A stretch of 64,000 bases of DNA, from NCBI RefSeq assembly GCF_900163545.1, contig NZ_FUHW01000025.1, positions 20,944-84,943 on the forward strand, written 5' to 3'. This document shows, piece after piece, positions 8,125 through 16,456 of the stretch. Positions within the stretch are counted from its first letter, which is position 1. Each line of letters opens with the position of its first letter. Source of the DNA: Arthrobacter rhombi (lineage in GTDB: Bacteria > Actinomycetota > Actinomycetes > Actinomycetales > Micrococcaceae). Position numbers and translations under genes: made by a program. The notes under the pieces are model-generated. The model was not told the origin of the DNA. It did no database searches and was given only the letters and a program-made list of their open reading frames with translations.

Positions 8125-8493
8125 ATGAGTACCCCTGAAACCAATCCTGACGCCACCTTCGGCGAGACCAACGAGGTTCGCGACATCGCCGAAGTGGCGG
8201 CCGTGGAAGTCATTACGACGGCTGCCGTGCATCTGATGAGCGCGGCGGCCGTGAAATGCGGGCTCGCCGAAGGCGAAGACGCCGAGGGCCTGCAGGATCT
8301 AGATGAAGCCCGCAAGCTCATCACTGCCCTGGCCGGCCTGATCACCTCGGCAGCACCCGAAATCGGCTCACAACATGCCGGACCACTCCGCGACGGTCTG
8401 CGCTCGCTCCAGCTGGCCTTCCGCGAAGCCTCCAACTACCCGGATGCCCCCGGGCAGGGGCCCGGAGAAAAACTCACTGGTCCCGTGAACTAA
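8125..8493 (+). CDS. DUF1844 protein
   Basis: A 122-residue, Ala/Glu-rich cytosolic protein of the DUF1844 family, recognised by the segment AVEVITTAAVHLMSAAAVKC followed by a helical DEARKLITALAGLI region. Its function is unknown. In many actinobacteria it lies divergent from infC, as here, which hints at a link with translation or shared regulation. ATG 8125 is the only convincing start, with no strong Shine-Dalgarno sequence. A strong terminator follows. Confidence 0.8.
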   Translation: MSTPETNPDATFGETNEVRDIAEVAAVEVITTAAVHLMSAAAVKCGLAEGEDAEGLQDLDEARKLITALAGLITSAAPEIGSQHAGPLRDGLRSLQLAFREASNYPDAPGQGPGEKLTGPVN

Positions 8494-8515
8494 AGCTCCA
8501 ACGCACGTCTCACCC

Positions 8516-8549
8516 GGGAGGTCGCCACCGTGGTGGCGACCTCCCTTTT
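8516..8549 (+). terminator. Intrinsic terminator of the DUF1844 gene
   Basis: A perfect 13-base-pair GC-rich stem (8516-8528 with 8533-8545), a 4-base loop and TTTT follow the stop codon of the DUF1844 gene. The stem could also stop transcripts of the convergent sseB-like gene. Confidence 0.88.
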
Positions 8550-8591
8550 CGTGCGCCACCATGATTCAGCGCCGCCGGCAGCCACTGCCCT

Positions 8592-9518
8592 TCACACGCG
8601 TGCAGCCGGCCCGTGCAGCCCAATTTCCAACGAATCCACCCGCGTAGCGAAGTCCGCGTCCGCGCCAAGTACCCGTTGAAGTCGCCCGACGGTGGCCTGC
8701 ACGTCTTCGCGGGCCATCCCGGCACGCAAGGAGATCTCCACGCGTAGTTCGGGGCCCGGGCCTCCCCCTGCCATGACCGTCCCGTCTGCGGTACGAGAGG
8801 CCACTCCCCGCCCGGGCGCCGCGGTGATCCCGCGGATGGCAGGGTCTGCGTCGGCTGCTGCCTGCAAGAGCGGCAAGAGCGCCTCGTCGGCGTAGCTGGG
8901 AGTCCACTCCTGCTGTTGAGCCAGCGCCCACATGGCTGGCCGACGCAGGACGAAAGTAGTCTCTGCGGCCGGGTCGATGACCAGCAGTTGGGCTTTTTCG
9001 GCAACTGCCGACAAGGCTGCACGCGGAGCATAGACGGCAACAGGGCGAGCTTGCTCGTGCCACGCTTGCAACAGGTCAACGCTACTGAAGACCGGCAGGG
9101 CTGGTCGGCCGTCGGGAGCGGTGATGGTCACCAGCGCCATATCGGCTTCCTTGTCTTCGGTGAAGCCGTGCTCACCGATGCCCCCTTCGGCCAGAGTCGC
9201 CACGACGGGGACAAAAAGCCTGGCGTGGGCCAATGCAGCGTGGACTTCACGCTCGGTGCCGGTACCAGCCTTCAACGCGCCGATCGCCTCGAGATAGCCG
9301 GCGTCTGGTGCCCCGTCGTCGTCGTCGAAATGATGCAACGGATTGCCTTCGCCGGACAGGTCCCTTCCGGCCCAGGACTGGCCAGCGGAGTCAGTGGCCT
9401 CTCCGGCACGGAGCAGCGCGGCTTCGATATGGCCGGGCAGGTGCCGACTGATCCTTGGGTTCGCCGGGCTGCCTCCGGTCGGGGTTCCGGCGGCCGGTTC
9501 AGGAGCGCCGTCGCTCAT
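8592..9518 (-). CDS. SseB family protein
   Basis: A 308-residue soluble protein with the SseB N-terminal domain in about residues 75-200 (VHAALAHARLFVPVVATL, then LPVFSSVDLLQAWHE), a region found in enhanced-serine-sensitivity proteins. The C-terminal part (EISLRAGMAREDVQATVGRL) resembles the second half of actinobacterial homologues. The biochemical role is unknown. It starts two bases after the hisA stop codon and so is probably cotranscribed with the histidine genes, an arrangement common in Micrococcaceae. Confidence 0.8.
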   Translation of the reverse strand: MSDGAPEPAAGTPTGGSPANPRISRHLPGHIEAALLRAGEATDSAGQSWAGRDLSGEGNPLHHFDDDDGAPDAGYLEAIGALKAGTGTEREVHAALAHARLFVPVVATLAEGGIGEHGFTEDKEADMALVTITAPDGRPALPVFSSVDLLQAWHEQARPVAVYAPRAALSAVAEKAQLLVIDPAAETTFVLRRPAMWALAQQQEWTPSYADEALLPLLQAAADADPAIRGITAAPGRGVASRTADGTVMAGGGPGPELRVEISLRAGMAREDVQATVGRLQRVLGADADFATRVDSLEIGLHGPAARV

Positions 9519-9520
9519 CG

Positions 9521-10258
9521 CTACCGCCGGCCGGCGACGTCGAGGGCCTGGGGCAGGGTGAACTGCCCGGAGTACAGCGCCTTGCCCACGATCGCGCCTT
9601 CAACTCCGTTGGGCACCAAGGCCCGCAGTTCGCGCAGGTCCTCCAGACTGGAGATTCCTCCGGAGGCGATGACGGGTCGTCTGGTTCGGGTGCACATTTC
9701 GCGCAAGAGATCGACGTTCGGTCCGCGCAAGGTGCCGTCCTTGGTCACATCGGTGACGACGTAGCGTGCGCATCCAGCGTCTTCGAGCCGGGCCAGGACA
9801 TCCCAGAGGTCTCCGCCGTCGCTGGTCCATCCACGGCCGGCCAGCGTCGTTCCTCGCACGTCAAGTCCGACGGCGATCTTGTCTCCATGCCGGGCGATGG
9901 CGCGGGCCGTCCATTCCGGTGCCTCCAGTGCCGCAGTGCCCAGGTTGACCCGGGCCGCCCCAAATTCCAGCGCACGTTCCAATGATTCGTCGTCGCGAAT
10001 TCCACCAGAAAGTTCGATCTTAATGCCCAGTTCGCGAGAAATCCTCGCGACGGCCTCGGTGTTGTTCCCCCTGCCGAACGCGGCGTCCAGATCCACCAGG
10101 TGCACCCACTCGGCGCCGTCCTGCTGCCAGGCCAGGGCTGCATCAAGCGGGTCACCGTATCCGGTCTCACTGCCGGCTTCGCCCTGAACGAGGCGGACGG
10201 CTTGCCCGTCGGCGATGTCCACCGCTGGCAGGAGTTCGAGGATGTTGTTGCTGGTCAC
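9521..10258 (-). CDS. priA: HisA/PriA phosphoribosyl isomerase
   Basis: TIM-barrel isomerase that converts ProFAR to PRFAR in histidine synthesis. In actinobacteria this protein (PriA) usually also performs the TrpF step of tryptophan synthesis. The catalytic aspartates are in [15 protein letters not shown] and [11 protein letters not shown], and the phosphate sites IELSGGI and VIASGGISS are present. GTG 10258 was chosen because GGAG lies eight bases upstream and it gives 245 residues, matching PriA; an ATG 21 bases upstream lacks a ribosome site. Dual activity is inferred from the lineage. Confidence 0.92.
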   Translation of the reverse strand: MTSNNILELLPAVDIADGQAVRLVQGEAGSETGYGDPLDAALAWQQDGAEWVHLVDLDAAFGRGNNTEAVARISRELGIKIELSGGIRDDESLERALEFGAARVNLGTAALEAPEWTARAIARHGDKIAVGLDVRGTTLAGRGWTSDGGDLWDVLARLEDAGCARYVVTDVTKDGTLRGPNVDLLREMCTRTRRPVIASGGISSLEDLRELRALVPNGVEGAIVGKALYSGQFTLPQALDVAGRR

Positions 10259-10322
10259 AGGTTCTTCTCCGGTCTTCATCGATTGGGTGGGCCGCTGCCC
10301 GGCATACGCCGGGCAGGGACGG

Positions 10323-10475
10323 CTACTTCAGGGTCATGATGTAGGCGGCCAACAAGGCCATCCCAGCCAGCACCCAGGTCGCAACGATCCAGGAGATATG
10401 GGCTTTCTGCTGGCGCAGGGACAGGGCGCCACCAGCGAGGATTCCTCCGACCGCCATCAGAATCAGGCTCCACAT
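10323..10475 (-). CDS. Small two-helix membrane protein between hisH and hisA
   Basis: A 50-residue protein with two predicted membrane helices (about 3-17 and 26-46) joined by the charged turn [10 protein letters not shown]. Its ATG shares one base with the hisH stop codon (TGATG), a typical re-initiation arrangement, and the frame carries no stop up to 10323. It is too short for many gene finders, but its position inside the his operon and clear membrane pattern support it. Similar small hydrophobic genes occur at this place in Arthrobacter-like genomes. Function unknown. Confidence 0.65.
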   Translation of the reverse strand: MWSLILMAVGGILAGGALSLRQQKAHISWIVATWVLAGMALLAAYIMTLK

Positions 10476-11113
10476 CAGGACAGGGTCTCCAGCCAGTTGG
10501 AGAGCAGTTGCGCCCCTGCTTCCCCTGACTTTTCCGGGTGGAACTGCACGGCCGAAAGCGGGCCGTTCTCCACGGCGGCGATAAATGGGCCGCCATGATC
10601 CGACCAGGTCACTGCCGGGGGGTTCATACGCGGCTGGGCCACCGGGAAATCCCAATGCTGGACTGCGTAGGAATGCACGAAGTAGAAGCGCTCATCTTCG
10701 ATGCCGGCAAAGAGTCGTGATCCCGTCGCCGCAGTCACGGTGTTCCACCCCATATGTGGGACGACTTCGGCCTTGAGTCGTTCGACGGTTCCCGGCCACT
10801 CGCCGAAACCGGCAGTCCGAATGCCATGTTCGACGCCTTCGTCGAAGAAGACCTGATGGCCGACGCAGATTCCCAGCACCGGTCGCCCCCCGGCGATCCG
10901 GCGACCAATGAGCGGTCCCGCCCCGACGTCATTGAGTGCTTTCATCACGCTGGCGAACGCACCCACGCCCGGGACGACGAGGCCATCAGCCTCACGGATA
11001 TCGGCTGGTTGATTGCTCAACGTGACTTCGGCGCCGACATGTTCAAGTGCGCGAACCGCGGATCGGATGTTGCCCGACCCGTAATCCAACACCGTGATAC
11101 GGGGCCCGGCCAT
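10475..11113 (-). CDS. hisH: Imidazole glycerol phosphate synthase, glutaminase subunit
   Basis: Class I glutamine amidotransferase that supplies ammonia to HisF in histidine synthesis. The catalytic Cys83 is in GICVGHQ and the His192/Glu194 pair in VQFHPEKSG. The 212 residues match the family. It begins directly after the hisB stop codon and its own stop overlaps the small membrane protein gene. hisF is not in this window. Confidence 0.95.
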   Translation of the reverse strand: MAGPRITVLDYGSGNIRSAVRALEHVGAEVTLSNQPADIREADGLVVPGVGAFASVMKALNDVGAGPLIGRRIAGGRPVLGICVGHQVFFDEGVEHGIRTAGFGEWPGTVERLKAEVVPHMGWNTVTAATGSRLFAGIEDERFYFVHSYAVQHWDFPVAQPRMNPPAVTWSDHGGPFIAAVENGPLSAVQFHPEKSGEAGAQLLSNWLETLS

Positions 11114-11734
11114 CTACAAGGCACCCTTCGTGGAGGGGATCATTCCGGCATTGCGAGGGTCTGGTTCCACGGCTTGCCGCAAGGCGCGGGCGAAGGCCTT
11201 GAACTGCGCTTCGACGATGTGGTGCGGATCCCGACCGCCCAGGACTCGCATGTGGAGGCAGATCTGCGCGTGCAAGGTGATCGATTCGAAGACGTGGCGG
11301 GTCAGCGAACCGGTGAAGTGGCCTCCGATGAGGTGGTATTCCTGTCCTGCCGGTTCGCCTCCATGGACCAGGTACGGACGTCCCGAGATATCAACGACAG
11401 CGTGAGCCAGGGCTTCATCCAGCGGGACTGAAGCCTCGCCGAAGCGGCGGATGCCTGCCTTGTCGCCCAGGGCGGTGCGCAGGACTTCGCCGAGGGTGAT
11501 GGCAACGTCCTCCACCGTGTGGTGGGCATCGATGTGGGTGTCGCCGGTCGCCTGGATGTTCAGGTCGATCAGTGAGTGTTTGGCCAACGCTGTCAGCATG
11601 TGGTCGTAGAACGGGACACTGGTACTGATGTTGGCGGTACCTGTGCCATCAAGGTCGAGTTCAACAGACACGGTGGACTCGCTGGTGGCGCGCTCCATGC
11701 GGGCTCGGCGACCGCCAAGCAGTTCTGCAGACAT
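11114..11734 (-). CDS. hisB: Imidazoleglycerol-phosphate dehydratase
   Basis: Manganese enzyme for the sixth step of histidine synthesis, monofunctional as in other actinobacteria (no phosphatase domain). The two metal-binding motifs are visible: [11 protein letters not shown] and [14 protein letters not shown]. Start at ATG 11734 with AAGGA seven bases upstream gives 206 residues, while the open frame upstream lies mostly over hisC and is not coding. A 58-base gap separates it from hisC. Confidence 0.95.
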   Translation of the reverse strand: MSAELLGGRRARMERATSESTVSVELDLDGTGTANISTSVPFYDHMLTALAKHSLIDLNIQATGDTHIDAHHTVEDVAITLGEVLRTALGDKAGIRRFGEASVPLDEALAHAVVDISGRPYLVHGGEPAGQEYHLIGGHFTGSLTRHVFESITLHAQICLHMRVLGGRDPHHIVEAQFKAFARALRQAVEPDPRNAGMIPSTKGAL

Positions 11735-11792
11735 GGGTATTCCTTCGGTGTGGGTGGGGCGGGCGGCAACGGTGGCGGCCCACGGGTTAAGT

Positions 11793-12923
11793 CTAGCTGT
11801 CGTGCCCTGAATCAGTTTTCGGGGCGGAGGACACGAGGGCTTCCAACGCGTGGAGGAAAGCGGTTGTCTCGGCTTCCGTTCCCGCCGTGACCCGCAGGTG
11901 GCCGGCGATGCCCACATCGCGGACCAGCACGCCGGCGTCGAGTAGGCCCTGCCAGGTCGCACTGGAATGTTCGAGACCACCGAAGAACACGAAGTTGGAG
12001 TCACTCACCGCAGGTTTCAAACCCAACCGGGTCAGTTCGCTGACGATCCTGTCGCGTTGGCCCTTGATGTCCTCGACCGTGGCCAGCAAGGCATCAACCT
12101 GCTTCAACGCAGCATTGGCGGTGGCCTGAGTGACGGCCGAGAGGTGGTACGGAAGACGCACCAAGCGCAGGGCGTCGGCAATTTCCGGAGCTGCGGCGAG
12201 GTAGCCAAGCCGTGCTCCAGCCAGCGCGAAGGCCTTGCTCATGGTCCTGGTGACGATCAGTCGTTCACGGCCGGGAAGCAGCGTCAGCGCCGACCGGGTC
12301 CCGCTGAGCGCGAATTCGGCGTAGGCCTCATCAACAATGACGATCGCCTGGCTGGCCCGCCCCGCCTCGTAGACGGCTTCAACGACGTCCAACCCGAGGG
12401 CGGTGCCTGTCGGATTATTCGGTGAACAAAGGATCACCAGATTCGGGGCGGCCGCTGCGACCTGATCCGCTGCTGACTGGGCGCTGAGTCCGAAGTCCTC
12501 GCCCCGCGCTCCGGCAAGGTAGGTGGTATCGGTACCGCTGGCCAGCAGCGGGTACATCGAATATGTCGGAGGGAAGCTCATCACGGTCCGCCCCGGCCCC
12601 CCGAAGGCCTGGAGGATCTGCTGCAGAACTTCGTTGGAGCCATTGGCCGCCCAAATACTTTCGGCTCCCAGCCCGTGCCCCAAATATCCGGCAAGGCGTT
12701 CACGCAGTTCGGTGAACTCGCGGTCAGGGTAGCGGTTCAGGTCCGTTGCGGCTGCGCTCACGTCTTCGGAGATGGCCCGGCTCACGGCTGCGGGCAGCGG
12801 ATGGGTGTTCTCGTTGACATTCAACAGGATGGGAACATCCAGTTGGGGTGCGCCGTAGGGTTCGATGCCCCGCAGGTTCTCACGCAGGGGCAATTTGGCC
12901 AGTCGTTCCAGCTGATCACTCAC
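11793..12923 (-). CDS. hisC: Histidinol-phosphate aminotransferase
   Basis: PLP-dependent fold-type I aminotransferase converting imidazole acetol phosphate to histidinol phosphate. The PLP lysine is Lys230 in [17 protein letters not shown]; other landmarks are [11 protein letters not shown] and SPNNPTGT. Length 376 residues is normal. The gene normally upstream in this lineage, hisD, is absent: the LysM gene ends 68 bases before hisC instead. Confidence 0.95.
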   Translation of the reverse strand: MSDQLERLAKLPLRENLRGIEPYGAPQLDVPILLNVNENTHPLPAAVSRAISEDVSAAATDLNRYPDREFTELRERLAGYLGHGLGAESIWAANGSNEVLQQILQAFGGPGRTVMSFPPTYSMYPLLASGTDTTYLAGARGEDFGLSAQSAADQVAAAAPNLVILCSPNNPTGTALGLDVVEAVYEAGRASQAIVIVDEAYAEFALSGTRSALTLLPGRERLIVTRTMSKAFALAGARLGYLAAAPEIADALRLVRLPYHLSAVTQATANAALKQVDALLATVEDIKGQRDRIVSELTRLGLKPAVSDSNFVFFGGLEHSSATWQGLLDAGVLVRDVGIAGHLRVTAGTEAETTAFLHALEALVSSAPKTDSGHDS

Positions 12924-12991
12924 GGCCCCATTCTATTGCCCGTCCGTCCGGGGCGGGAATCGGGGCCGGGGCCCGGGGTCATAAAGGAGGC

Positions 12992-13390
12992 TTAGCTGCC
13001 GGCGGGAACGAAGATCTGTTGGCCGGGGACGAGGACCGATCCCTTCAGGTCATTCATTTCGGTGATTTCCGCCACAACGTCTCGGCGGTCGCGCTGCGGA
13101 GCGAATTCCGCGGCCAGGGCCCAGACGGTATCCCCTTCCATGACCGAGACCGTCTGCGCCTCAACAGAGGTCGTGTCGGAGGCGTCAGAGGCCATCACCG
13201 GAGCGGTGAAGATACCGGCAAGCACCAGGAGTGTGGTGGCCACCAGCATGACCGGCAAGCCGATGAGGATGAACCGGCCCCGACGAGTCAGCGTCAGGCG
13301 GCCACTGCGAGCTTTGGAGGGGTTGGAGGAAATGGTCTGAACGGAATCGTCATTGAGGAACACCGGGGTCGCGAGTGCGATCTGCGCCAT
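12992..13390 (-). CDS. LysM membrane protein, probable SOS-induced cell-division inhibitor
   Basis: A 132-residue protein with a cytoplasmic N-terminus, one membrane helix (about 40-65) and an extracytoplasmic LysM domain (about 80-130, VMEGDTVWALAAEFAP to LVPGQQIFVPAG) that should bind peptidoglycan. It is divergent from lexA with a LexA box just downstream of its putative promoter. This is the arrangement of Rv2719c (ChiZ) of M. tuberculosis and DivS of Corynebacterium, which block division during the SOS response; YneA of Bacillus is the functional parallel. Function here is inferred from domain and context. ATG 13390 has AGGAAGG upstream. Confidence 0.82.
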   Translation of the reverse strand: MAQIALATPVFLNDDSVQTISSNPSKARSGRLTLTRRGRFILIGLPVMLVATTLLVLAGIFTAPVMASDASDTTSVEAQTVSVMEGDTVWALAAEFAPQRDRRDVVAEITEMNDLKGSVLVPGQQIFVPAGS

Positions 13391-13450
13391 GGTCTTACCT
13401 TCCTGTTGTCCGCCGAAGCGGGTCCTGGTTGCGGGATTCAACTCCCGTCT

Positions 13451-13466
13451 TCGAACTCATATTCGA
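13451..13466. promoter_or_regulatory. LexA-binding SOS box between lexA and the LysM gene
   Basis: TCGAACtcatATTCGA matches the actinobacterial/Bacillus-type SOS consensus TCGAAC-N4-GTTCGA at 11 of 12 defined positions. It lies just downstream of a probable minus-strand promoter for the LysM gene (TCGACA at 13503-13508, 18-base spacer, TAAAAA at 13479-13484), where bound LexA would block transcription. A second, poorer TCGA/GTTCGA element with shorter spacing lies at 13505-13519, just before the lexA promoter. Confidence 0.8.
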
Positions 13467-13527
13467 ACTTCTGTCTCATTTTTAGCATCTATGTACGAAG
13501 ATTGTCGAGACACGTTCGAATAAATCT

Positions 13528-13556
13528 TTGAATGACGTCGACGACTGCCCTAGAGT
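13528..13556 (+). promoter_or_regulatory. lexA promoter
   Basis: TTGAAT (13528-13533) and TAGAGT (13551-13556) are separated by 17 bases, a good fit to the main sigma factor consensus. Transcription from here would give a leader of about 90 bases before the lexA ATG. The degenerate LexA half-sites at 13505-13519 lie directly upstream, consistent with autoregulation. Confidence 0.6.
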
Positions 13557-13653
13557 AGAAGCCATCGGCTGGATGGATGAGAGTCCACCAGTTGCATCCG
13601 ACACATTGCGCACAGCCCCGGTACGCCGGCGATTTACCAGGACGGGATGGATC

Positions 13654-14379
13654 ATGAGCTCAGCTGAGAATCCGGCGCCGAAGAAGGCACCGAAGGGGTT
13701 GACTATCCGACAGAAGAGGATCTTGGAAACCATCCAGGATGCCGTGGCCGATAAGGGGTACCCGCCGTCCATGCGCGAAATCGGCGACACCGTCGGTCTG
13801 GCGAGTTTGTCTAGCGTCACCCACCAGCTCGCTCAGTTGGAGAAGCTCGGCTACATTCGGCGGGACCCGCGCCGCCCGCGGGCCATGGAAATCCTGCGTT
13901 CCGGGCACCCGGAGACGGCAGCGAACCCACAGCTGTCCCTCGCCCCCGAAGAGCCGGTGCAGCCCCGCCCGACACTTTCAGTGGTGGAGTCGGACGACTC
14001 CTCAGAGGTGGCCCGTGTGCCTCTGGTGGGGCGCATCGCGGCGGGCGGACCAATTCTGGCGGACCAGGCAGTGGAAGACGTGATGTCCCTGCCCCGCCAG
14101 CTGGTTGGGCACGGCGAGCTGTTCATGCTCAAGGTCAGCGGCGATTCAATGGTTGAAGCAGCGATCTGTGATGGGGACTGGGTCGTCGTCCGCCGCCAAC
14201 AACATGCAGAGAACGGCGATGTCGTCGCGGCTTTATTGGACGACGAGGCCACGGTGAAGACTTTCAGGCAGCGTGACGGCCACACCTGGCTGCTGCCACA
14301 GAATCGCCAGTACGAGCCGATCTTGGGCGATCATGCCACCGTCATGGGCAAGGTCGTTTCGGTGATGCGCTCGATCTAG
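13654..14379 (+). CDS. lexA: LexA repressor
   Basis: SOS repressor and self-cleaving protease. The winged-helix DNA-binding domain occupies about residues 15-80 ([20 protein letters not shown]). The cleavage site is Ala130-Gly131 in [10 protein letters not shown], and the catalytic dyad is Ser165 (VSGDSMVEA) with Lys202 (ATVKTF). Cleavage is stimulated by RecA bound to single-stranded DNA; recA lies 10 kb away in this window. Start at ATG 13654 gives 241 residues, the normal length. The frame is open for 42 further codons upstream, but those would overlap the promoter. Followed by a strong terminator. Confidence 0.95.
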   Translation: MSSAENPAPKKAPKGLTIRQKRILETIQDAVADKGYPPSMREIGDTVGLASLSSVTHQLAQLEKLGYIRRDPRRPRAMEILRSGHPETAANPQLSLAPEEPVQPRPTLSVVESDDSSEVARVPLVGRIAAGGPILADQAVEDVMSLPRQLVGHGELFMLKVSGDSMVEAAICDGDWVVVRRQQHAENGDVVAALLDDEATVKTFRQRDGHTWLLPQNRQYEPILGDHATVMGKVVSVMRSI

Positions 14380-14394
14380 ACCGCCGTAGAGACC

Positions 14395-14428
14395 AAGGAG
14401 GGCTCCGTCCGTGGACGGGGCCCTCCTT
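14395..14428. terminator. Bidirectional terminator between lexA and dinG
   Basis: A 16-base-pair stem with one G-U pair (14395-14410 with 14413-14428) and a 2-base spacer separates the convergent lexA and dinG genes. The stem ends in AAGG/CCTT, giving short T-runs on either strand. Confidence 0.85.
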
Positions 14429-14437
14429 CATCTCTAT

Positions 14438-16456
14438 CTAGTGCTCGCTGGCCGCCAGACGGCGCAATGAACCCAGCACGACGTTCTTATCCGTGGTTGA
14501 CCACATGGGGGGCAGCGATGCCCGCAGGTAGCTACCGTAGCGTTCAGTGGCCAACCGTGAATCTAATACGGCCACGACGCCACGATCGTCCGTCGATCGG
14601 ATGAGTCGGCCCGCCCCTTGGGCCAGACGCACCGCTGCATGGGAGGCGGAGACGGCCATGAAACCGTTCCCGCCATGGCGGGCCACGTCCCGACTGCGCG
14701 CCGTGGACAGCGGGTCATCCGGACGGGGGAAGGGGATCCGGTCAATAACCACCAGGCGGCATGACTGACCGGGGACGTCGACTCCCTGCCAGAGGGTCAT
14801 GGTGCCAAAGAGGCAGGTGTCGCGTTCATCGGCAAATTGTTTGACCAGGGTGGACATGCTCGATTCGCCTTGGCACAAAATTTCCGGAGTGACCCGCGGT
14901 CGCAAGGCTTCGGCAGCCTCCTCGGCGGCCCGACGCGAGGAAAACAGGGCGAGCACTCCCCCACCGGATGCCCCAATCAGATCTGCGAGCTCATCCATCG
15001 CCTCGGTGGATACATTTCGCGACGGCTTGGGCAGATGCCGTGCGACGTAGAGCATCCCCTGTCGGGAGTAATCAAAGGGGCTACCGACGTCGATACCTGT
15101 CCAGGCAGGAGCGCCCTCGCCCAGAAGTCCAAGCGAACCGGCCACCGGTTCAAAAGCGGCACCTATGGCCAGGGTGGCTGAGGTCAGCACAACCGTTCGG
15201 CCATCGAAGAGGCCCTCACGCAATTTGCCGGCCACCGATAGCGGGGCGACATTGATGGTCGCTGGTGCCGACTCATCGGGAGCACTGTAGCCGGCGCCCG
15301 GGGTGAAGTTTCCTTGTCGGGAGATCCACACGACTTCCCGTTCATCGGCGGGACCATCAAGGCGTTCGCACTGTTCCTGGAGATACAGCAATTGGGACCG
15401 GGCCATCTGGCGCCCACCATCAGCAGTTTCGCCGTTTCCGGGTTTTGAATCAGACAACGCTGTGCGGACCGCCTCACGCACAGCGGCAATGGCAGCACCC
15501 TGCTCCTCGTTCAGACCCTTGGGTAGCAGACCGGTCGGGACACCTTCCAAGGAGTCCGCTAGCGCCTTGCCGGCCTGATTAAGCGCTTCGACGGCGACAC
15601 CTTTGCAATTGCGTCGGGTCGCAGTAGCTGCCGCAGCAACCAGCGCAGCAGAGATGGGGCGCGTCACTGAATTGGTCACCCGGTCTTGGAGTTCATGCGC
15701 CTCATCGATGATCACCGTGTCGAACTCCGGCAACACCGCCAGTCCTTCAAAGGCCGAGACCGCCAGCAGGGCGTGGTTGGTAATCACGATGTCGGCGTCG
15801 CCGGCCTTCTTCCGGGCCAATTCACTGAAGCATTCCTCGGCCATGGGGCATCGTTGAGCACCGAGACAGTCCATGGCGCTCACGGAGACCTGTCTCCACG
15901 CCCGATCGCTGACCCCCGGGACCAGATCATCGCGGTCACCCGAATCGGTTTCCTCGGCCCATTGACGTACGCGCACGACCTCTTGGCCCAGTGCCGAGGT
16001 GGGCCCTGCGCCAGCCGTCAGCGGCCGGGCGGCCCCATCGTCACCCAGTGCGAAGAGTGCCCCTTCATCTTCATCGGGGTATCCGCCGCCGAGCTTGTAC
16101 TTGCAGACATAATTGGACCGCCCCTTGGCCAGCGCTACATCCAGCTGGCGAGGTAACTCGTCGTTGAGGTTCTCCAGGAGGCGGGGAACGTCCCGGCCGA
16201 CGATCTGGGCCTGCAGTGCAAGAGTGGCTGTGGAGACAACGACTGGCTTATCCGATTCGAGAGCGTGGGCAATCGCGGGGACCAGATAGGCCAGTGATTT
16301 GCCGGTCCCGGTGCCGGCCTGCACCAGAAGATGCTTTCCGCTCTCGAAGGCCTCGAGCACTTGTTTGGTCATCTCGTGCTGTCCGGGCCGGCTTTGTCCG
16401 CCCATGCGTTCAACGGCCTGGTCCAGGAGGGAGACCACCTCTTGTACTTCAGCCAT
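14438..16456 (-). CDS. dinG: ATP-dependent DNA helicase, DinG/XPD family
   Basis: Superfamily 2 helicase with 5'-3' polarity and an iron-sulfur cluster, involved in removing R-loops and repairing stalled forks. Walker A is AGTGTGKS (residues 47-54), Walker B is DEAH in TVIIDEAHELQD. The candidate cluster cysteines are in NYVCKYKLGG and CLGAQRCPMAEEC. C-terminal motif VI is QGAGRLIRS. The length of 672 residues is typical. Its ATG overlaps the end of hflX by 8 bases, so the two are cotranscribed. No SOS box was seen directly upstream because hflX intervenes. Confidence 0.92.
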   Translation of the reverse strand: MAEVQEVVSLLDQAVERMGGQSRPGQHEMTKQVLEAFESGKHLLVQAGTGTGKSLAYLVPAIAHALESDKPVVVSTATLALQAQIVGRDVPRLLENLNDELPRQLDVALAKGRSNYVCKYKLGGGYPDEDEGALFALGDDGAARPLTAGAGPTSALGQEVVRVRQWAEETDSGDRDDLVPGVSDRAWRQVSVSAMDCLGAQRCPMAEECFSELARKKAGDADIVITNHALLAVSAFEGLAVLPEFDTVIIDEAHELQDRVTNSVTRPISAALVAAAATATRRNCKGVAVEALNQAGKALADSLEGVPTGLLPKGLNEEQGAAIAAVREAVRTALSDSKPGNGETADGGRQMARSQLLYLQEQCERLDGPADEREVVWISRQGNFTPGAGYSAPDESAPATINVAPLSVAGKLREGLFDGRTVVLTSATLAIGAAFEPVAGSLGLLGEGAPAWTGIDVGSPFDYSRQGMLYVARHLPKPSRNVSTEAMDELADLIGASGGGVLALFSSRRAAEEAAEALRPRVTPEILCQGESSMSTLVKQFADERDTCLFGTMTLWQGVDVPGQSCRLVVIDRIPFPRPDDPLSTARSRDVARHGGNGFMAVSASHAAVRLAQGAGRLIRSTDDRGVVAVLDSRLATERYGSYLRASLPPMWSTTDKNVVLGSLRRLAASEH

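Noticed and set aside
12924..12991. Histidine attenuator before hisC
   Set aside because: No leader peptide with consecutive His codons and no terminator hairpin is seen in the 68-base gap.
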